40,098 nt of DNA from Dethiobacter sp. Lineage in GTDB: Bacteria > Bacillota > Dethiobacteria > Dethiobacterales > Dethiobacteraceae. Position 1 is the first letter of the stretch. Each line of letters starts with the position of its first letter. Positions 1 to 9,263 of the stretch are shown here, piece after piece. The notes below the pieces were generated by a model. It saw only the letters and a list, made by a program, of their open reading frames with translations, was not told the origin of the DNA and did no database searches. The position numbers were made by a program, and so were the translations under genes. Where the stretch lies: the NCBI GenBank assembly GCA_018333455.1, contig JAGXTN010000056.1:1-40098 (forward strand), read 5' to 3'.

Positions 1-1
1 A

Positions 2-73
2 GAATTGCAGAAAATCAGAGAATACATTATTAACAACCCTGCCCAATGGCAGGAGGATAAATATTTCATATGA
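2..73 (+). CDS. REP-associated / IS200-like tyrosine transposase, C-terminal fragment
   Basis: Only the last 23 codons are in the window, ending at the TGA at 71-73. The peptide contains IREYIINNPAQW, which resembles the C-terminal helix of REP-associated tyrosine transposases and IS200-like Y1 transposases (pattern I-R-x-Y-I-x-x-N-P-x-x-W). The HUH motif and catalytic tyrosine lie outside the window. These proteins nick and move small palindromic repeats; a small hairpin follows directly at 81-120. The family call rests on a short peptide and is moderately sure. Confidence 0.55.
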   Translation, partial: ELQKIREYIINNPAQWQEDKYFI

Positions 74-78
74 TAATA

Positions 79-126
79 GTTGGGCTTGATTGTTTTTAAG
101 CGGGCTTCGCCCACAACCCAAAACAA
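79..126. repeat. Small hairpin downstream of the transposase end (REP-like or terminator-like)
   Basis: GGGC at 102-105 and GCCC at 109-112 form a tight hairpin with a TTC loop. It is flanked by TGGG (81-84) and CCCA (117-120), which can pair as an outer stem. A T-rich stretch follows near 130. It could be the REP-like substrate of the neighbouring transposase or part of a weak terminator. No second copy was found in the window, so repeat status is unproven. Positions 130-238 are AT-rich with no recognisable gene. Confidence 0.3.
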
Positions 127-238
127 CTTGTTTTTTATTGCAGTTTCAAAACTATAAGGTACTAAAGATAGAATGCTACATCTTGCAGTATTTGGTAATA
201 CAATATTTTTCTATCTACACCCGGCCAAATTTTTTGGC

Positions 239-268
239 TTGACAAAGGGGTGGAGGGGTAGCTATAAT
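239..268 (+). promoter_or_regulatory. Sigma-A promoter of the ilv-leu operon
   Basis: A perfect TTGACA (-35, 239-244) and a perfect TATAAT (-10, 263-268) are separated by 18 bp. The start site would fall near 275, just ahead of the T-box leader. Both hexamers match consensus, so control is probably exerted mainly by the leader rather than by promoter strength. Confidence 0.85.
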
Positions 269-304
269 TAAATACAAAATTTTAGCATAATCCAGTTTAA
301 ATGC

Positions 305-545
305 CATGAAGGGAAGAGTATTCTAGGCTTGTTTTCCAGAGAGCCGGTGGTCGCTGCGAACCGGTAAACAGCCGAGGAGAAAGTCGTCCCGAAGCTACCG
401 TCCAAACGCCAACTGGCTTATAGGAACGGTCGGGTCTGCCCGTTACAGCAGCTTAGCCTAGAGTCCGGGAAACCGGAGAATAAGGGTGGTACCGCGGAAG
501 AAATCCTTTCGCCCCTTACCTCAAAAGGGGTGAAGGGATTTTTTA
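305..545 (+). promoter_or_regulatory. T-box leader of the ilv-leu operon (tRNA-sensing riboswitch)
   Basis: The canonical T-box AAGGGTGGTACCGCGG is at 482-497, followed by an intrinsic terminator. Stem I can be drawn: base stem GGGA (311-314) with TCCC (387-390); AGTA of the specifier loop at 317-320; upper stem TTCTAGGC (321-328) with GCCGAGGA (371-378); and the conserved distal region AGAGAGCCGGTGG near 338-350. The 3' side of the specifier loop reads GAA-A-GTC-G (379-386). The likely specifier is GTC (Val, 383-385). AGT (Ser) is the alternative if the codon directly follows GAA. Uncharged tRNA would stabilise the antiterminator and allow transcription of ilvE onward. Confidence 0.93.
502..545 (+). 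terminator. Regulatory terminator of the T-box leader
   Basis: ATCCTTTCGCCCCTT (503-517) pairs with AAGGGGTGAAGGGAT (525-539), including a G-U pair, and is followed by a run of Ts to 544. The T-box at 482-497 lies just 5', where it can pair with upstream sequence to form the competing antiterminator. Confidence 0.9.
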
Positions 546-598
546 CATCTTTCATCGTTAGGAAGTTTACATAAAATCATATTGGAGGAGGCGTTGGG

Positions 599-1477
599 GT
601 GAGCAGAATCATCTACCTAAACGGCAACTATGTGCCGGAAGAAGAAGCGAAAATTTCAGTGTTTGATCATGGGTTTCTCTACGGCGACGGCGTGTTTGAG
701 GGAATTCGCGCCTATGGGGGCAAAGTATTTAAACTGGAAGAGCATCTGCTTCGTCTCTATGAGTCGGCCAAGTCCATTTTACTCGATGTGCCGGAAAGCT
801 GTCAGGTTATGAAGGAAGCGGTGCTGGAAACCATTAGGCAAAACAGATTGACAGATGCCTATATCCGCATTGTCGTCTCCCGCGGTACAGGCGATCTGGG
901 GCTTGACCCCCTTAAATGCCGTAAGGCTACCACCGTAATTATCGTTAGTTCCATCACCCTTTTTCCGGCAGAGCTTTATGAAAAAGGGCTGCAAGTTATT
1001 ACGGTGGCAACTCGGCGCAATGTGCCGGATGCCTTGGACCCACAAATTAAGTCGCTGAATTATTTAAATAACATCTTGGTCAAAATTGAGGCAAATAGAG
1101 CCGGTGTTTTAGAAGCAATTATGCTAAACGGGCAGGGCTATGTTGCGGAAGGAACGGCAGATAATGTTTTTATTTTTAAAAAGGGCAAACTTTTTACTCC
1201 TCCGGCTTATGTGGGGGCACTCTGCGGAATTACCCGCCAGGTTATTATCGACTTGGCGCTGGAAGCAGGGATTCCGCTGGAAGAGCGGCCTTTCACACGT
1301 CATGAGCTTTATGTGGCAGAAGAATGTTTTATGACAGGAACGGCAGCCGAGGTGATTCCGGTTATTGAGGTGGACGGCCGCCAAATCGGCAGCGGCACGC
1401 CTGGTTTGGTTACCCGCCAATTAGTTGCTAGCTTCCGTGCGCTTGCAGGAAATGAGGGGGAGCCTATTTACCCCTAA
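599..1477 (+). CDS. ilvE: Branched-chain amino-acid aminotransferase
   Basis: The 292-residue class IV PLP aminotransferase transfers the amino group between glutamate and the 2-oxo acids of Val, Ile and Leu. The N-terminal FDHGFLYGDGVFEG motif and the PLP lysine in PQIKSLNYLNN (about K151) are visible, followed by the phosphate-binding stretch AEGTADNVFIF. Length is normal for the family. The GTG start at 599 follows GGAGG at 584-588 with suitable spacing. It is the first gene of the T-box-controlled operon. A D-amino-acid transaminase belongs to the same fold, but the operon context favours IlvE. Confidence 0.93.
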   Translation: MSRIIYLNGNYVPEEEAKISVFDHGFLYGDGVFEGIRAYGGKVFKLEEHLLRLYESAKSILLDVPESCQVMKEAVLETIRQNRLTDAYIRIVVSRGTGDLGLDPLKCRKATTVIIVSSITLFPAELYEKGLQVITVATRRNVPDALDPQIKSLNYLNNILVKIEANRAGVLEAIMLNGQGYVAEGTADNVFIFKKGKLFTPPAYVGALCGITRQVIIDLALEAGIPLEERPFTRHELYVAEECFMTGTAAEVIPVIEVDGRQIGSGTPGLVTRQLVASFRALAGNEGEPIYP

Positions 1478-1504
1478 ACGACCGCTGATAAAGGAGGGAA
1501 AGTC

Positions 1505-3178
1505 ATGAGAAGTGAGAAGATGACTAAAGGATTAGAGCGTGCTCCGCATCGCTCGCTGTTTAAATCCATGGGTTGGTTGGATGAGGAAATGAATCGTCCG
1601 CTTATTGGGGTCATAAATTCCGCCAATGATTTTGTCCCCGGCCATAAGCACTTGCACCAGATTGCAGCCGCGGTAAAAGAGGGGGTGCGCATGGCGGGAG
1701 GAACGCCACTTGAGTTTTTTACAATTGCAGTCTGCGACGGTCTGTCCATGAACCATGTGGGGATGCACTATTCCCTGCCTAGCAGGGAAATAATTACCGA
1801 TTCAATAGAAGTGATGGTGATGGCTCACCCGTTGGATGGGTTAGTGTTTATCCCCAACTGTGATAAAATTGTTCCGGGGATGTTAATGGCGGCAGCGCGC
1901 CTGAATTTACCGTCTGTCTTCGTTAGTGGCGGGCCGATGATGGCCGGACGTTTTCAGGGAAAGGCTGTTGACCTTAGCAATGTTTTTGAGGCGGTAGGCA
2001 AAGTTCGGGCGGGGCTCATGTCTGAGACGGAATTGGCTGAATTGGAAGAATGTGCCTGTCCAGGTTGCGGCTCCTGTGCCGGGATGTTTACTGCGAACTC
2101 CATGAATTGCATCACAGAAGCGTTGGGCATGGCTTTGCCCGGAAACGGCACGGTATCTGCTGTTTCCGCAGACAGGATACGTCTGGCTAAAAGAGCAGGC
2201 ATCCAGGTGCTGGAGGCTGTAAAAACCGAGCTGACCCCCTCGGCCATCATGACCATGGCAGCGTTTGAAAACGCTTTAGCGATGGATATGGCGCTTGGGT
2301 GTTCCACAAATACAATTATCCACCTGCCGGCCATCGCTAATGAAGCAGGGCTGCTGCTTGATTTGCATCGTGTAGATGCTATTAGCGGCAAGACTCCGCA
2401 GCTTGCGAAGCTCTCCCCGGCTGGAGAAAGACATATTGAAGATTTGGCTGCTGCCGGCGGTGTGCAGGCGGTGCTGAAAAGGCTTGCCGAGCGTGGCTTA
2501 ATTAACGAAGACTGCCTGACAGTGAGCGGGAAAACAGTGGGACAACAGCTTCAGGATGCCGCAATTCTTAACGATGAAGTAATCCGTCCATTTGAAAGAG
2601 CATACTTGAAAAGTGGCGGAATTGCCGTGTTGCGCGGCAACCTGGCTCCCGACGGGGCGGTGGTGAAACAGGGAGCGGTGGCACCGGAGATGATGCAGAA
2701 GTCCGGACCTGCCCGCGTGTTCCACAGCGAAGAGACGGCGGTGGAAGCTATTTTGGGCGGGAAAATATACCCCGGTGATGTGATTGTGATTAGCTATGAA
2801 GGACCAAAGGGAGGCCCCGGCATGCGGGAAATGCTGGCGCCAACTTCTGCGGTAGCCGGCATGGGCCTAGACAGGGAAGTAGCCCTGATTACAGACGGTC
2901 GCTTTTCAGGGGCAACCAGAGGTGCGGCCATCGGCCATATTTCGCCGGAAGCCATGGAAAAGGGTCCTATAGCAGCAGTGCGTGAGGGCGATTTGATTAT
3001 CATTGACATCCCCAACCGGAAGCTGGACCTGGATATTAGCCCGGAGGAGCTGAGCAGACGTTTAGCAGAACTGGAGCTGCCCGAGCCAAAAATCAACAAG
3101 GGCTATTTGGCTCGCTATATCCGTCAAGTAACATCAGCCAGTACAGGTGCTGTCTTTAAAAAGGTGGGAAGCGAGTGA
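1505..3178 (+). CDS. ilvD: Dihydroxy-acid dehydratase
   Basis: The 557-residue iron-sulfur dehydratase converts 2,3-dihydroxy-isovalerate and 2,3-dihydroxy-3-methylvalerate to the 2-oxo acids. Cluster cysteines appear in PNCDK (about residue 120) and in [18 protein letters not shown] (about 185-205). The typical [16 protein letters not shown] region is near residue 460. Length is normal. ATG at 1505 follows AAAGGAGGG. The 3' end overlaps ilvB by 4 bp (GTGA), which indicates translational coupling. Confidence 0.96.
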   Translation: MRSEKMTKGLERAPHRSLFKSMGWLDEEMNRPLIGVINSANDFVPGHKHLHQIAAAVKEGVRMAGGTPLEFFTIAVCDGLSMNHVGMHYSLPSREIITDSIEVMVMAHPLDGLVFIPNCDKIVPGMLMAAARLNLPSVFVSGGPMMAGRFQGKAVDLSNVFEAVGKVRAGLMSETELAELEECACPGCGSCAGMFTANSMNCITEALGMALPGNGTVSAVSADRIRLAKRAGIQVLEAVKTELTPSAIMTMAAFENALAMDMALGCSTNTIIHLPAIANEAGLLLDLHRVDAISGKTPQLAKLSPAGERHIEDLAAAGGVQAVLKRLAERGLINEDCLTVSGKTVGQQLQDAAILNDEVIRPFERAYLKSGGIAVLRGNLAPDGAVVKQGAVAPEMMQKSGPARVFHSEETAVEAILGGKIYPGDVIVISYEGPKGGPGMREMLAPTSAVAGMGLDREVALITDGRFSGATRGAAIGHISPEAMEKGPIAAVREGDLIIIDIPNRKLDLDISPEELSRRLAELELPEPKINKGYLARYIRQVTSASTGAVFKKVGSE

Positions 3179-4854
3179 AAACTACAGGAGCGCAAATGGT
3201 GATTGAAGCGCTGAAGAAAGAAAATGTGGATGTGATTTTCGGCTACCCCGGCGGGGCAGTGCTAAATCTCTATGACCGGCTGTATGATGCGGATATTCGC
3301 CATGTTTTGACCCGTCATGAACAGGCTGCCGTCCATGCTGCCGACGGCTATGCCCGGGTCACCGGCCGTCCCGGAGTAGTATTTGCCACCTCCGGCCCCG
3401 GCGCCACCAACCTTGTGACAGGGATTGCCACCGCCTATATGGATTCTGTTCCGCTGGTGCTCATAACCGGCCAAGTATCCTCGCCGTTGATAGGTACCGA
3501 CGCCTTTCAGGAGGCGGATATCTTTGGCATTACCCTGCCGATTACGAAGCATAATTATCTTGTCACCGAAATTGCCGATTTGCCGCGGATTATGAAGGAA
3601 GCGTTCTATTTGGCTACGAGTGGGCGCTGCGGTCCGGTGCTGATCGACCTGCCAAAGGATATTCAGCAGGCTGAAGGGGAATTCCGCTACCCAAAAACTG
3701 TGCAGATTCCCGGGTATAACCCGACTTATGACGGTCACCTTGGACAAATTAACCGGGCAATTAAGGCTCTGGCGCGGGCAAAAAAACCGGTGCTTTATGT
3801 GGGTGGAGGAGTGGTAAGTTCCGGAGCCGATCAGCTGCTGTTGGAGTTGGCGGAACGGACGGAGGCGCCTGTGACGACGACATTGATGGGGCTTTCCGCT
3901 TTTCCGGGCTGTCACCCACTGGCACTGGGGATGCTCGGAATGCACGGAACGTACTGGGCGAACATCGCCGTAAATGAAGCCGATTTACTTGTGGCCATTG
4001 GCGCCCGCTTTGATGACCGGGTAACCGGTAAGCTAAATCGCTTTGCCCAGGGAGCAAAAATTGTCCATATTGATATTGACCCGGCGGAAATTGGTAAAAA
4101 TGTGCGGGTAGATGTGCCCATTGTGGGCGATGTAAAGCGCGTGCTTACCGAACTACTCAAAAAAACGGAGGCAAAACAACACCCCGACTGGCTGGCTCGC
4201 ATTGAGGAGCTGAAAAACTGTGCGCCTCGAGGTTACTGTCAGGAGCCTGACGGAGAACTGTTGCCCCAGTTTGTGATTGAATCTATCTACAGAGAAACTA
4301 AGGGCGAGGCAGTGATAACTACGGAAGTGGGCCAACATCAGATGTGGACGGCTCAGTATTATAAGTTTAAAAACTTGCGCTCTCTGGCGTCATCGGGCGG
4401 ACTGGGTACCATGGGTTACGGTTTTCCCGCTTCTCTGGGAGCGCAGCTTGGCCGGCCGGAGGAAACAGTTTTTTGCATTGCCGGCGATGGCAGCTTTCAA
4501 ATGAACTCGCAGGAACTGGCTACAGCCGTAAACTATAATATTCCGGTAAAAGTGGCAATTATTAATAACCAATATTTAGGAATGGTCCGTCAGTGGCAGC
4601 AAATCTTCTTTCAGCGTCGTTACTCATCGGTCGCTCTGGGGAAAGGGCCGGATTTTGTTAAACTGGCGGAGGCTTACGGTGCCGTAGGGTTGCGCGCGGA
4701 AAAGGCGGCGGAAGTAGCGGTGGTGCTTCGCCAGGCAATGGCGACCCCCGGACCGGTTGTGATGGATTTCCGTGTGCGGGCAGAAGAAAATGTCTTTCCG
4801 ATGGTGCCGCCTAACTGCCCAACATGTGAAATGATTAGGGGTGATGAGGAATGA
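3175..4854 (+). CDS. ilvB: Acetolactate synthase, large (catalytic) subunit
   Basis: The 559-residue ThDP- and FAD-dependent enzyme condenses pyruvate with pyruvate or 2-oxobutyrate. It has the N-terminal [12 protein letters not shown], the glutamate-containing [15 protein letters not shown] near residue 45-60, and the ThDP/metal motif [15 protein letters not shown] near residue 430. The GTG start at 3175 overlaps the ilvD stop, and its end overlaps ilvN by 4 bp. The adjacent regulatory subunit supports a biosynthetic acetohydroxyacid synthase rather than a catabolic acetolactate synthase. Confidence 0.96.
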   Translation: MKTTGAQMVIEALKKENVDVIFGYPGGAVLNLYDRLYDADIRHVLTRHEQAAVHAADGYARVTGRPGVVFATSGPGATNLVTGIATAYMDSVPLVLITGQVSSPLIGTDAFQEADIFGITLPITKHNYLVTEIADLPRIMKEAFYLATSGRCGPVLIDLPKDIQQAEGEFRYPKTVQIPGYNPTYDGHLGQINRAIKALARAKKPVLYVGGGVVSSGADQLLLELAERTEAPVTTTLMGLSAFPGCHPLALGMLGMHGTYWANIAVNEADLLVAIGARFDDRVTGKLNRFAQGAKIVHIDIDPAEIGKNVRVDVPIVGDVKRVLTELLKKTEAKQHPDWLARIEELKNCAPRGYCQEPDGELLPQFVIESIYRETKGEAVITTEVGQHQMWTAQYYKFKNLRSLASSGGLGTMGYGFPASLGAQLGRPEETVFCIAGDGSFQMNSQELATAVNYNIPVKVAIINNQYLGMVRQWQQIFFQRRYSSVALGKGPDFVKLAEAYGAVGLRAEKAAEVAVVLRQAMATPGPVVMDFRVRAEENVFPMVPPNCPTCEMIRGDEE

Positions 4855-5375
4855 AATATGTCCTGGCCGTCCTTGTTGAAAACAAGCCCGGTGTGTTAGT
4901 GCGTGTGGCAGGCCTTTTTGCCCGGCGAGGCTTCAATATTGAAAGCCTGGCTGTCGGCAAAACGGTGGACCCTGCCATTTCACGGATGACAATCGAGGTG
5001 GAAGCAGACGAAAAAACTTTGGAGCAGGTAGTTAAGCAGCTAAATAAATTGATCAATATTTTGAGAATCTCAAACTTGACACATGAGCCTTCGGTTAACC
5101 GTGAGCTGGTAATGATTAAAGTTAAAGCTAATGCCACAAATCGCGCAGAAATTCAACAAATTGTGGAAACTTTTCGAGCGAAAATAGTCGATGTTTCCCT
5201 CCATTCGGTAATCATTGAGATTACCGGCAACGAAGAAAAGTTGGAAGCCATTCTTCTTCTGCTTTCACATTATGGCATCCTTGAAACTGTCCGAACAGGA
5301 AAAATCGCACTTTTACGGGGTAGTAAAGTTACTAAAAATGGGGAGGTAAAAGAAAATGGCAAAGATGTTCTATGA
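4851..5375 (+). CDS. ilvN: Acetolactate synthase, small regulatory subunit
   Basis: The 174-residue protein has an N-terminal ACT domain ([23 protein letters not shown], residues 4-25, in part) and the C-terminal regulatory domain found in IlvN/IlvH. It activates IlvB and mediates feedback inhibition, usually by valine. ATG at 4851 overlaps the ilvB stop (ATGA). The last 20 bases overlap the start of ilvC. The C-terminal tail (about residue 155 on) is a little longer than usual and encodes the ilvC ribosome binding site in another frame. Confidence 0.94.
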   Translation: MKYVLAVLVENKPGVLVRVAGLFARRGFNIESLAVGKTVDPAISRMTIEVEADEKTLEQVVKQLNKLINILRISNLTHEPSVNRELVMIKVKANATNRAEIQQIVETFRAKIVDVSLHSVIIEITGNEEKLEAILLLLSHYGILETVRTGKIALLRGSKVTKNGEVKENGKDVL

Positions 5376-6360
5376 TCAGGACGCAGACATTGAGTTGTTA
5401 AGAGGGCGCACGGTGGCAGTGATGGGTTACGGCAGCCAAGGGCATGCCCAGGCACAGAACCTAAAAGAAGCCGGAATTGATGTGGTGGTGGGTCTGCGGG
5501 AAGATAGCAGACGTCGGCCTCAAGCTTTGGCCGCAGGACTTAAAGTTATGACGGTGGCGGAGGCGGCCAAGGCTGCCAGCGTGATTCAGATTTTACTGCC
5601 GGACGAAACCCAGCGGGCGGTGTATGAAGCTGAGATTAAGCCATACTTACAGGCAGGAGATGCTCTCGTTTTTTCCCACGGTTTTAATATTCATTTTCAG
5701 CAGATTGTGCCGCCGCTCAATGTGGACGTGTTTATGGTCGCGCCCAAAAGTCCGGGACATTTGGTGCGCCGTACATACACAGAAGGGGCGGGTGTGCCGG
5801 GCTTGCTTGCGATTTATCAAGACTATAGCGGCAATGCCCGGGCGTTGGGTCTGGCTTATGCAAAAGGCATCGGCTGTACGCGTGCCGGCGTGATCGAAAC
5901 AACTTTTAAGGAAGAAACGGAAACAGATCTTTTTGGTGAACAGGCGGTGCTTTGCGGCGGCGCTACGGAACTGATCAAAGCAGGGTTTGACACATTGGTG
6001 GAAGCAGGTTATCAGCCTGAAATCGCCTACTTTGAGTGTTTACATGAGCTTAAGCTGATTGTAGACTTGATTTATCAGGGCGGACTTTCTTATATGCGCT
6101 ATTCGGTGTCTGACACGGCACAATACGGCGACTTTGTTACCGGCAAGCGGATTGTGAACCAGGATACTCGTCAGGAGATGAGAAAAATCTTGGCAGAAAT
6201 TCAAAGCGGCCAATTCGCCCGCAACTGGATCCTCGAAAATCAAGCACATAGACCCTTTTTTAAAGCAAACGACAGGCTGGAAAAAGAACATAAAATTGAA
6301 GAAGTAGGCAAAGAACTGCGGCGGATGATGACTTGGATTGATGCGAAGGAAGATTTCTAG
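5356..6360 (+). CDS. ilvC: Ketol-acid reductoisomerase (class I)
   Basis: The 334-residue protein performs isomerisation and NAD(P)H-dependent reduction of acetolactate. The Rossmann motif [17 protein letters not shown] is at about residues 25-41, followed by the cofactor loop [10 protein letters not shown] (arginine/serine-rich, suggesting NADPH preference by inference). [11 protein letters not shown] and the metal-binding [12 protein letters not shown] and [14 protein letters not shown] motifs follow. ATG at 5356 is preceded by GGGAGG. The gene starts inside the 3' end of ilvN. Confidence 0.96.
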   Translation: MAKMFYDQDADIELLRGRTVAVMGYGSQGHAQAQNLKEAGIDVVVGLREDSRRRPQALAAGLKVMTVAEAAKAASVIQILLPDETQRAVYEAEIKPYLQAGDALVFSHGFNIHFQQIVPPLNVDVFMVAPKSPGHLVRRTYTEGAGVPGLLAIYQDYSGNARALGLAYAKGIGCTRAGVIETTFKEETETDLFGEQAVLCGGATELIKAGFDTLVEAGYQPEIAYFECLHELKLIVDLIYQGGLSYMRYSVSDTAQYGDFVTGKRIVNQDTRQEMRKILAEIQSGQFARNWILENQAHRPFFKANDRLEKEHKIEEVGKELRRMMTWIDAKEDF

Positions 6361-6390
6361 GAAAATATATCAATAAAGGCGGAGAAAACT

Positions 6391-7653
6391 GTGGGAATGA
6401 CCATTGCAGAAAAAATTCTGGCTCAGCATGCAGGCAAGGATGTTGTCCGGCCGGGAGAGTTAATTACCGCCCGGGTAGACATGGTGCTGGGGAATGATAT
6501 CACCTCCCCCCTAGCAATTAACGAATTTAAAAAAATAGGGGTAAACCGTGTTTTTGACAAAGACCGCATCGCTTTAGTGCCAGACCACTTCACCCCTAAC
6601 AAAGATATAAAGTCGGCTGAACAGAGCAAACTGCTGCGTGAATTTGCCCGGGAGCACCAGATTACCTATTATTATGAAGTAGGTCGGATGGGGATCGAAC
6701 ATGCGCTGTTGCCGGAGGAAGGGCTGGCTCTTCCCGGGGAAATTATTATCGGCGCCGACTCCCATACCTGCACCTACGGCGCCCTAGGCGCTATGAGCAC
6801 AGGAGTGGGCAGTACAGATATGGCCGCGGCCATGGCGCTGGGAGAGGCTTGGTTTAAGGTGCCCTCCACACTGAAGTTTGTTTTTAATGGCAAGCTCCAG
6901 CCCTGGGTCAGCGGCAAAGACTTAGTCCTTTATCTTATCGGCAAAATCGGGGTAGACGGGGCGCTCTACCGCTCCATGGAGTTTTGGGGCGAGATGATCA
7001 GCTCCCTTTCCATGGATAGCCGCCTGGCCATGTGCAATATGGCTATTGAGGCAGGAGCGAAATGTGGAATAATTGAGCCGGACCAGATTACGCTCGACTA
7101 TGTGACGCCGCGGGCCAAGCGCAACTTTACGCCGGTTTATGTGGATAAAGATGCGGAATATGAAAAAGTCTATACTTTCAGCGGAGACGAGATCGAACCG
7201 CAGGTGGCGTTCCCCCATCTGCCTGAGAATACCAGGGGAATAAGTGAGGTGGGCGAGGTACGCCTTGATCAGGTGGTGATCGGCTCCTGCACCAATGGGC
7301 GCATGGAAGACCTGCGCATTGCCGCAGAAATATTAAGAGGCAAAAAAGTACACAGGGATGTGCGCCTGCTGATCATTCCCGGCACACAAAATATTGTAAG
7401 GCAAGCAATGCGGGAAGGACTGCTCGAGATCTTTATCGCTGCGGAAGCAGTAGTCTCCACTCCCACATGTGGCCCCTGCCTTGGCGGGCATATGGGTATT
7501 CTGGCAAACGGCGAGCGCGCCCTGGCGACTACAAACCGTAATTTTGTTGGGCGAATGGGCCATCCCGGCAGTGAAGTATATCTTTCCAATCCTGCGATAG
7601 CTGCTGCCAGCGCGATAGCAGGCAAAATTTGTGCACCCGGGGAGGTGCTTTGA
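6391..7653 (+). CDS. leuC: 3-Isopropylmalate dehydratase, large subunit (LeuC/homoaconitase family)
   Basis: The 420-residue aconitase-family subunit begins [15 protein letters not shown], typical of the shorter LeuC/homoaconitase-type branch shared by archaea and many Firmicutes. Fe-S ligands are visible in [11 protein letters not shown] and [13 protein letters not shown], with [13 protein letters not shown] upstream. GTG at 6391 or the in-frame ATG at 6397 could start it; GTG gives the usual N-terminus. With LeuD it isomerises 2- to 3-isopropylmalate. leuA and leuB are not nearby, so other hydro-lyase substrates of this branch cannot be fully excluded. Confidence 0.9.
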   Translation: MGMTIAEKILAQHAGKDVVRPGELITARVDMVLGNDITSPLAINEFKKIGVNRVFDKDRIALVPDHFTPNKDIKSAEQSKLLREFAREHQITYYYEVGRMGIEHALLPEEGLALPGEIIIGADSHTCTYGALGAMSTGVGSTDMAAAMALGEAWFKVPSTLKFVFNGKLQPWVSGKDLVLYLIGKIGVDGALYRSMEFWGEMISSLSMDSRLAMCNMAIEAGAKCGIIEPDQITLDYVTPRAKRNFTPVYVDKDAEYEKVYTFSGDEIEPQVAFPHLPENTRGISEVGEVRLDQVVIGSCTNGRMEDLRIAAEILRGKKVHRDVRLLIIPGTQNIVRQAMREGLLEIFIAAEAVVSTPTCGPCLGGHMGILANGERALATTNRNFVGRMGHPGSEVYLSNPAIAAASAIAGKICAPGEVL

Positions 7654-7654
7654 A

Positions 7655-8152
7655 ATGCAGGGTTACGTTTGGAAATTCGGCAATGATATCGATACAGATG
7701 CCATTATTCCGGCCCGCTACCTTAACACGTCTGATCCGGCCGAACTGGCTAAGCACTTAATGGAAGACGCAGATGAAAGCTTTCCCAGCAAAGTAAAAGC
7801 AGGCGATATGATTGTTGCCTTGAAAAACTTTGGTTGCGGCAGTTCTCGGGAACACGCTCCCCTTGCGATTAAAGCCGGTGGGGTCGCCTGTGTAATCGCC
7901 CACTCTTTTGCCCGCATCTTTTACCGAAATGCGATTAACATTGGGCTGCCGATTCTGGAAAGTCCTGCAGCAGCAGAGAAAATTGAGCAAGGCCATGAAA
8001 TACGGGTGGACTTGGCCGCCGGTACCATTGAAAACCTTAGTACCGGAGAAATCTATCAGGCAGCGCCTTTCCCTCCCTTTATGCAGACCATTATGGATAA
8101 AGGCGGCTTGATTGGTTATGTTAAATGGCGCCTTGAGAGCGAGCAGAGCTGA
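7655..8152 (+). CDS. leuD: 3-Isopropylmalate dehydratase, small subunit
   Basis: The 165-residue swivel-domain subunit partners LeuC. The start is set at ATG 7655, 9 bp after GGAGG (7641-7645), giving the family N-terminus [23 protein letters not shown] longer reading from the GTG at 7631 would put that ribosome binding site inside the gene. The conserved [11 protein letters not shown] motif is near residue 55. The start lies 1 bp after the leuC stop, so the two subunits are coupled. Confidence 0.94.
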   Translation: MQGYVWKFGNDIDTDAIIPARYLNTSDPAELAKHLMEDADESFPSKVKAGDMIVALKNFGCGSSREHAPLAIKAGGVACVIAHSFARIFYRNAINIGLPILESPAAAEKIEQGHEIRVDLAAGTIENLSTGEIYQAAPFPPFMQTIMDKGGLIGYVKWRLESEQS

Positions 8153-8189
8153 TTTTTGTCTGCAGAGAAAAAACGGGAGGTGAATAACC

Positions 8190-8327
8190 TTGGCTATCTG
8201 GCAGTGCCCACAATGCGGATTGGAGCAGGAAGCGCGGTGCAAACCGAAAAAATGCCCTAATTGTGAGGAACAGGTTGCATTCGCAAAAAAGGAAGACAAA
8301 GAAGATAAGGCTAAAAAAAATAAATAG
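8190..8327 (+). CDS. Small zinc-ribbon protein (45 aa), last gene of the ilv-leu operon
   Basis: A TTG start at 8190 follows GGGAGG (8175-8180) at good spacing, and the frame runs to TAG at 8325-8327. Two cysteine pairs, CPQC (6-9) and C17/CPNC (22-25), resemble a rubredoxin-like or zinc-ribbon knuckle. The tail is strongly charged (K/E/D) after residue 32. It lies 37 bp after leuD and ahead of the operon terminator, so it should be co-transcribed. The function is unknown; metal binding is inferred from the cysteines. Confidence 0.7.
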   Translation: MAIWQCPQCGLEQEARCKPKKCPNCEEQVAFAKKEDKEDKAKKNK

Positions 8328-8333
8328 CACTGA

Positions 8334-8364
8334 GCAAAGCGCCGCCTCCGGCGCCTTTGCTTTT
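8334..8364 (+). terminator. Intrinsic terminator of the ilv-leu operon
   Basis: GCAAAG-CGCCG and CGGCG-CCTTTGC form a strong GC-rich hairpin with a CCTC loop, followed by TTTT. It sits 7 bp after the zinc-ribbon gene, which places that gene inside the operon. Confidence 0.85.
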
Positions 8365-8458
8365 GGCGCAATAACTGCTTGTCATTATTATTCAGAAAAA
8401 ATGTTGTTTTGTACAAAAAACTAAAGAAGAAAATTGTTCAAAATTAACAAAATTTGGA

Positions 8459-8487
8459 TTGAAAGGCGGCGGGGGGGGGGCTATAAT
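8459..8487 (+). promoter_or_regulatory. Promoter with a ten-G tract in its spacer (candidate phase-variable promoter)
   Basis: TTGAAA (8459-8464) and a perfect TATAAT (8482-8487) are 17 bp apart. The spacer contains an uninterrupted run of ten G (8471-8480). At the present length the spacing is optimal, so this sequence is a predicted ON state; gain or loss of one or two G would weaken the promoter. It faces the disrupted gene at 8531 and possibly the membrane genes beyond. Confidence 0.65.
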
Positions 8488-8530
8488 AAAAATATCGTAG
8501 CTATTGCCAAAAATTGCAAGGAGGGATGTC

Positions 8531-9106
8531 GTGAGTTCGGCGATAGTTGCTGAAACAAATATTGAGGAGAGTGATTTTCCCATGTTGGCAGGAAAAACCC
8601 AAAAATTGGCAATTTTGGGAGATTTCCTATTTCACATTTATAGGCTTGCCATCCCCCCTTCCCAGCGACTTGAGGTTGCTTGCTCAAAGTGACGTTGACC
8701 AGGCTTTACGAGCCGGGCGCACGGTAGCCAGCCGTCTGGGCGGGGTGGCTACCCTCAGGCTGAGAAATGCGCAAGGTGTATTGCAGGAAATAGGTTCTCG
8801 GTTCACGATGCCGGCTAACGCTGTGGTGAGCGGTGATATAGTATTGCGGGTCGCTCTTTCTGGTAGTTACCGCGTAGAATCATTCAGAATTTTGCCGGAA
8901 ATTCAGGAGTCAATGCTGTTCTAGCTTTTCAAAACAGGTCTGTCTCTGAGGTTACGCATCACTTAACCGCAGGCCAAACTATGACAATTCCTGTAGGTTT
9001 TGTTTTTCATGGCGAACAGCGGAGCTACCATGTAATAGTGGAGCATATCCTCCCCGGGGGTGCTAATGATACCATCTACACCAGCCCGATTTTTATCAGG
9101 CAGTAG
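8531..9106 (+). pseudogene. Frame-disrupted gene for an exported beta-rich-looking protein
   Basis: AAGGAGGG (8518-8525) precedes GTG at 8531. The opening frame stops at 8690. A frame shifted by one base carries a coherent peptide from about 8660 to 8890 (containing VATLRLRNAQG and VVSGDIVLRVALSGSY). The original frame then resumes (NAVLAFQNRSVSEV, SYHVIVEHILPGGANDT) to TAG at 9104-9106. The first shift falls at a run of six C (8653-8658). Either the gene is decayed or the sequence has errors. The 3' part is repeated at 11247. The family was not recognised. Confidence 0.55.
9022..9072 (+). repeat. 51-bp direct repeat, copy 1
   Basis: This segment matches 11247-11297 at 49 of 51 positions and encodes the same peptide, SYHVIVEHILPGGANDT, in both places. 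It marks a duplicated coding segment rather than a mobile repeat. Confidence 0.9.
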
Positions 9107-9263
9107 TTTTAGGGGAATGCCGTGTTAACTAAAGCGACCCGCAGGGAAGGGCTGATGCGCAAAAAGTTTTTTTAGGAACTCATCTATCGCCCTTTCCATT
9201 TTTGTATTACTGCGTTTACTTACACGCTAAGCGATATTACGCCTGAGAGGCGGTGTCCAGCCT

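Noticed and set aside
385-400. GAAGCTACC at 391-399 considered as the T-box specifier (GCT Ala or CTA Leu).
   Set aside because: It lies outside the stem I specifier loop, after the base-pairing TCCC at 387-390. The loop opposite AGTA holds GAA-A-GTC instead.
1954-3099. Long antisense frames over ilvD, ilvB, fhs and other genes.
   Set aside because: They mirror GC-rich codon positions of strongly supported genes, lack ribosome sites and show no recognisable domains.
7631-7654. Longer leuD start at GTG 7631.
   Set aside because: It would lie within leuC and include the ribosome binding site at 7641-7645. The family N-terminus begins at 7655.
8190-8692. Reading the 8504-8692 frame as a complete small gene.
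   Set aside because: Its TTG start precedes the ribosome site. The GTG at 8531 is the real start, and the coding signal continues in other frames, so it is part of a disrupted larger gene.
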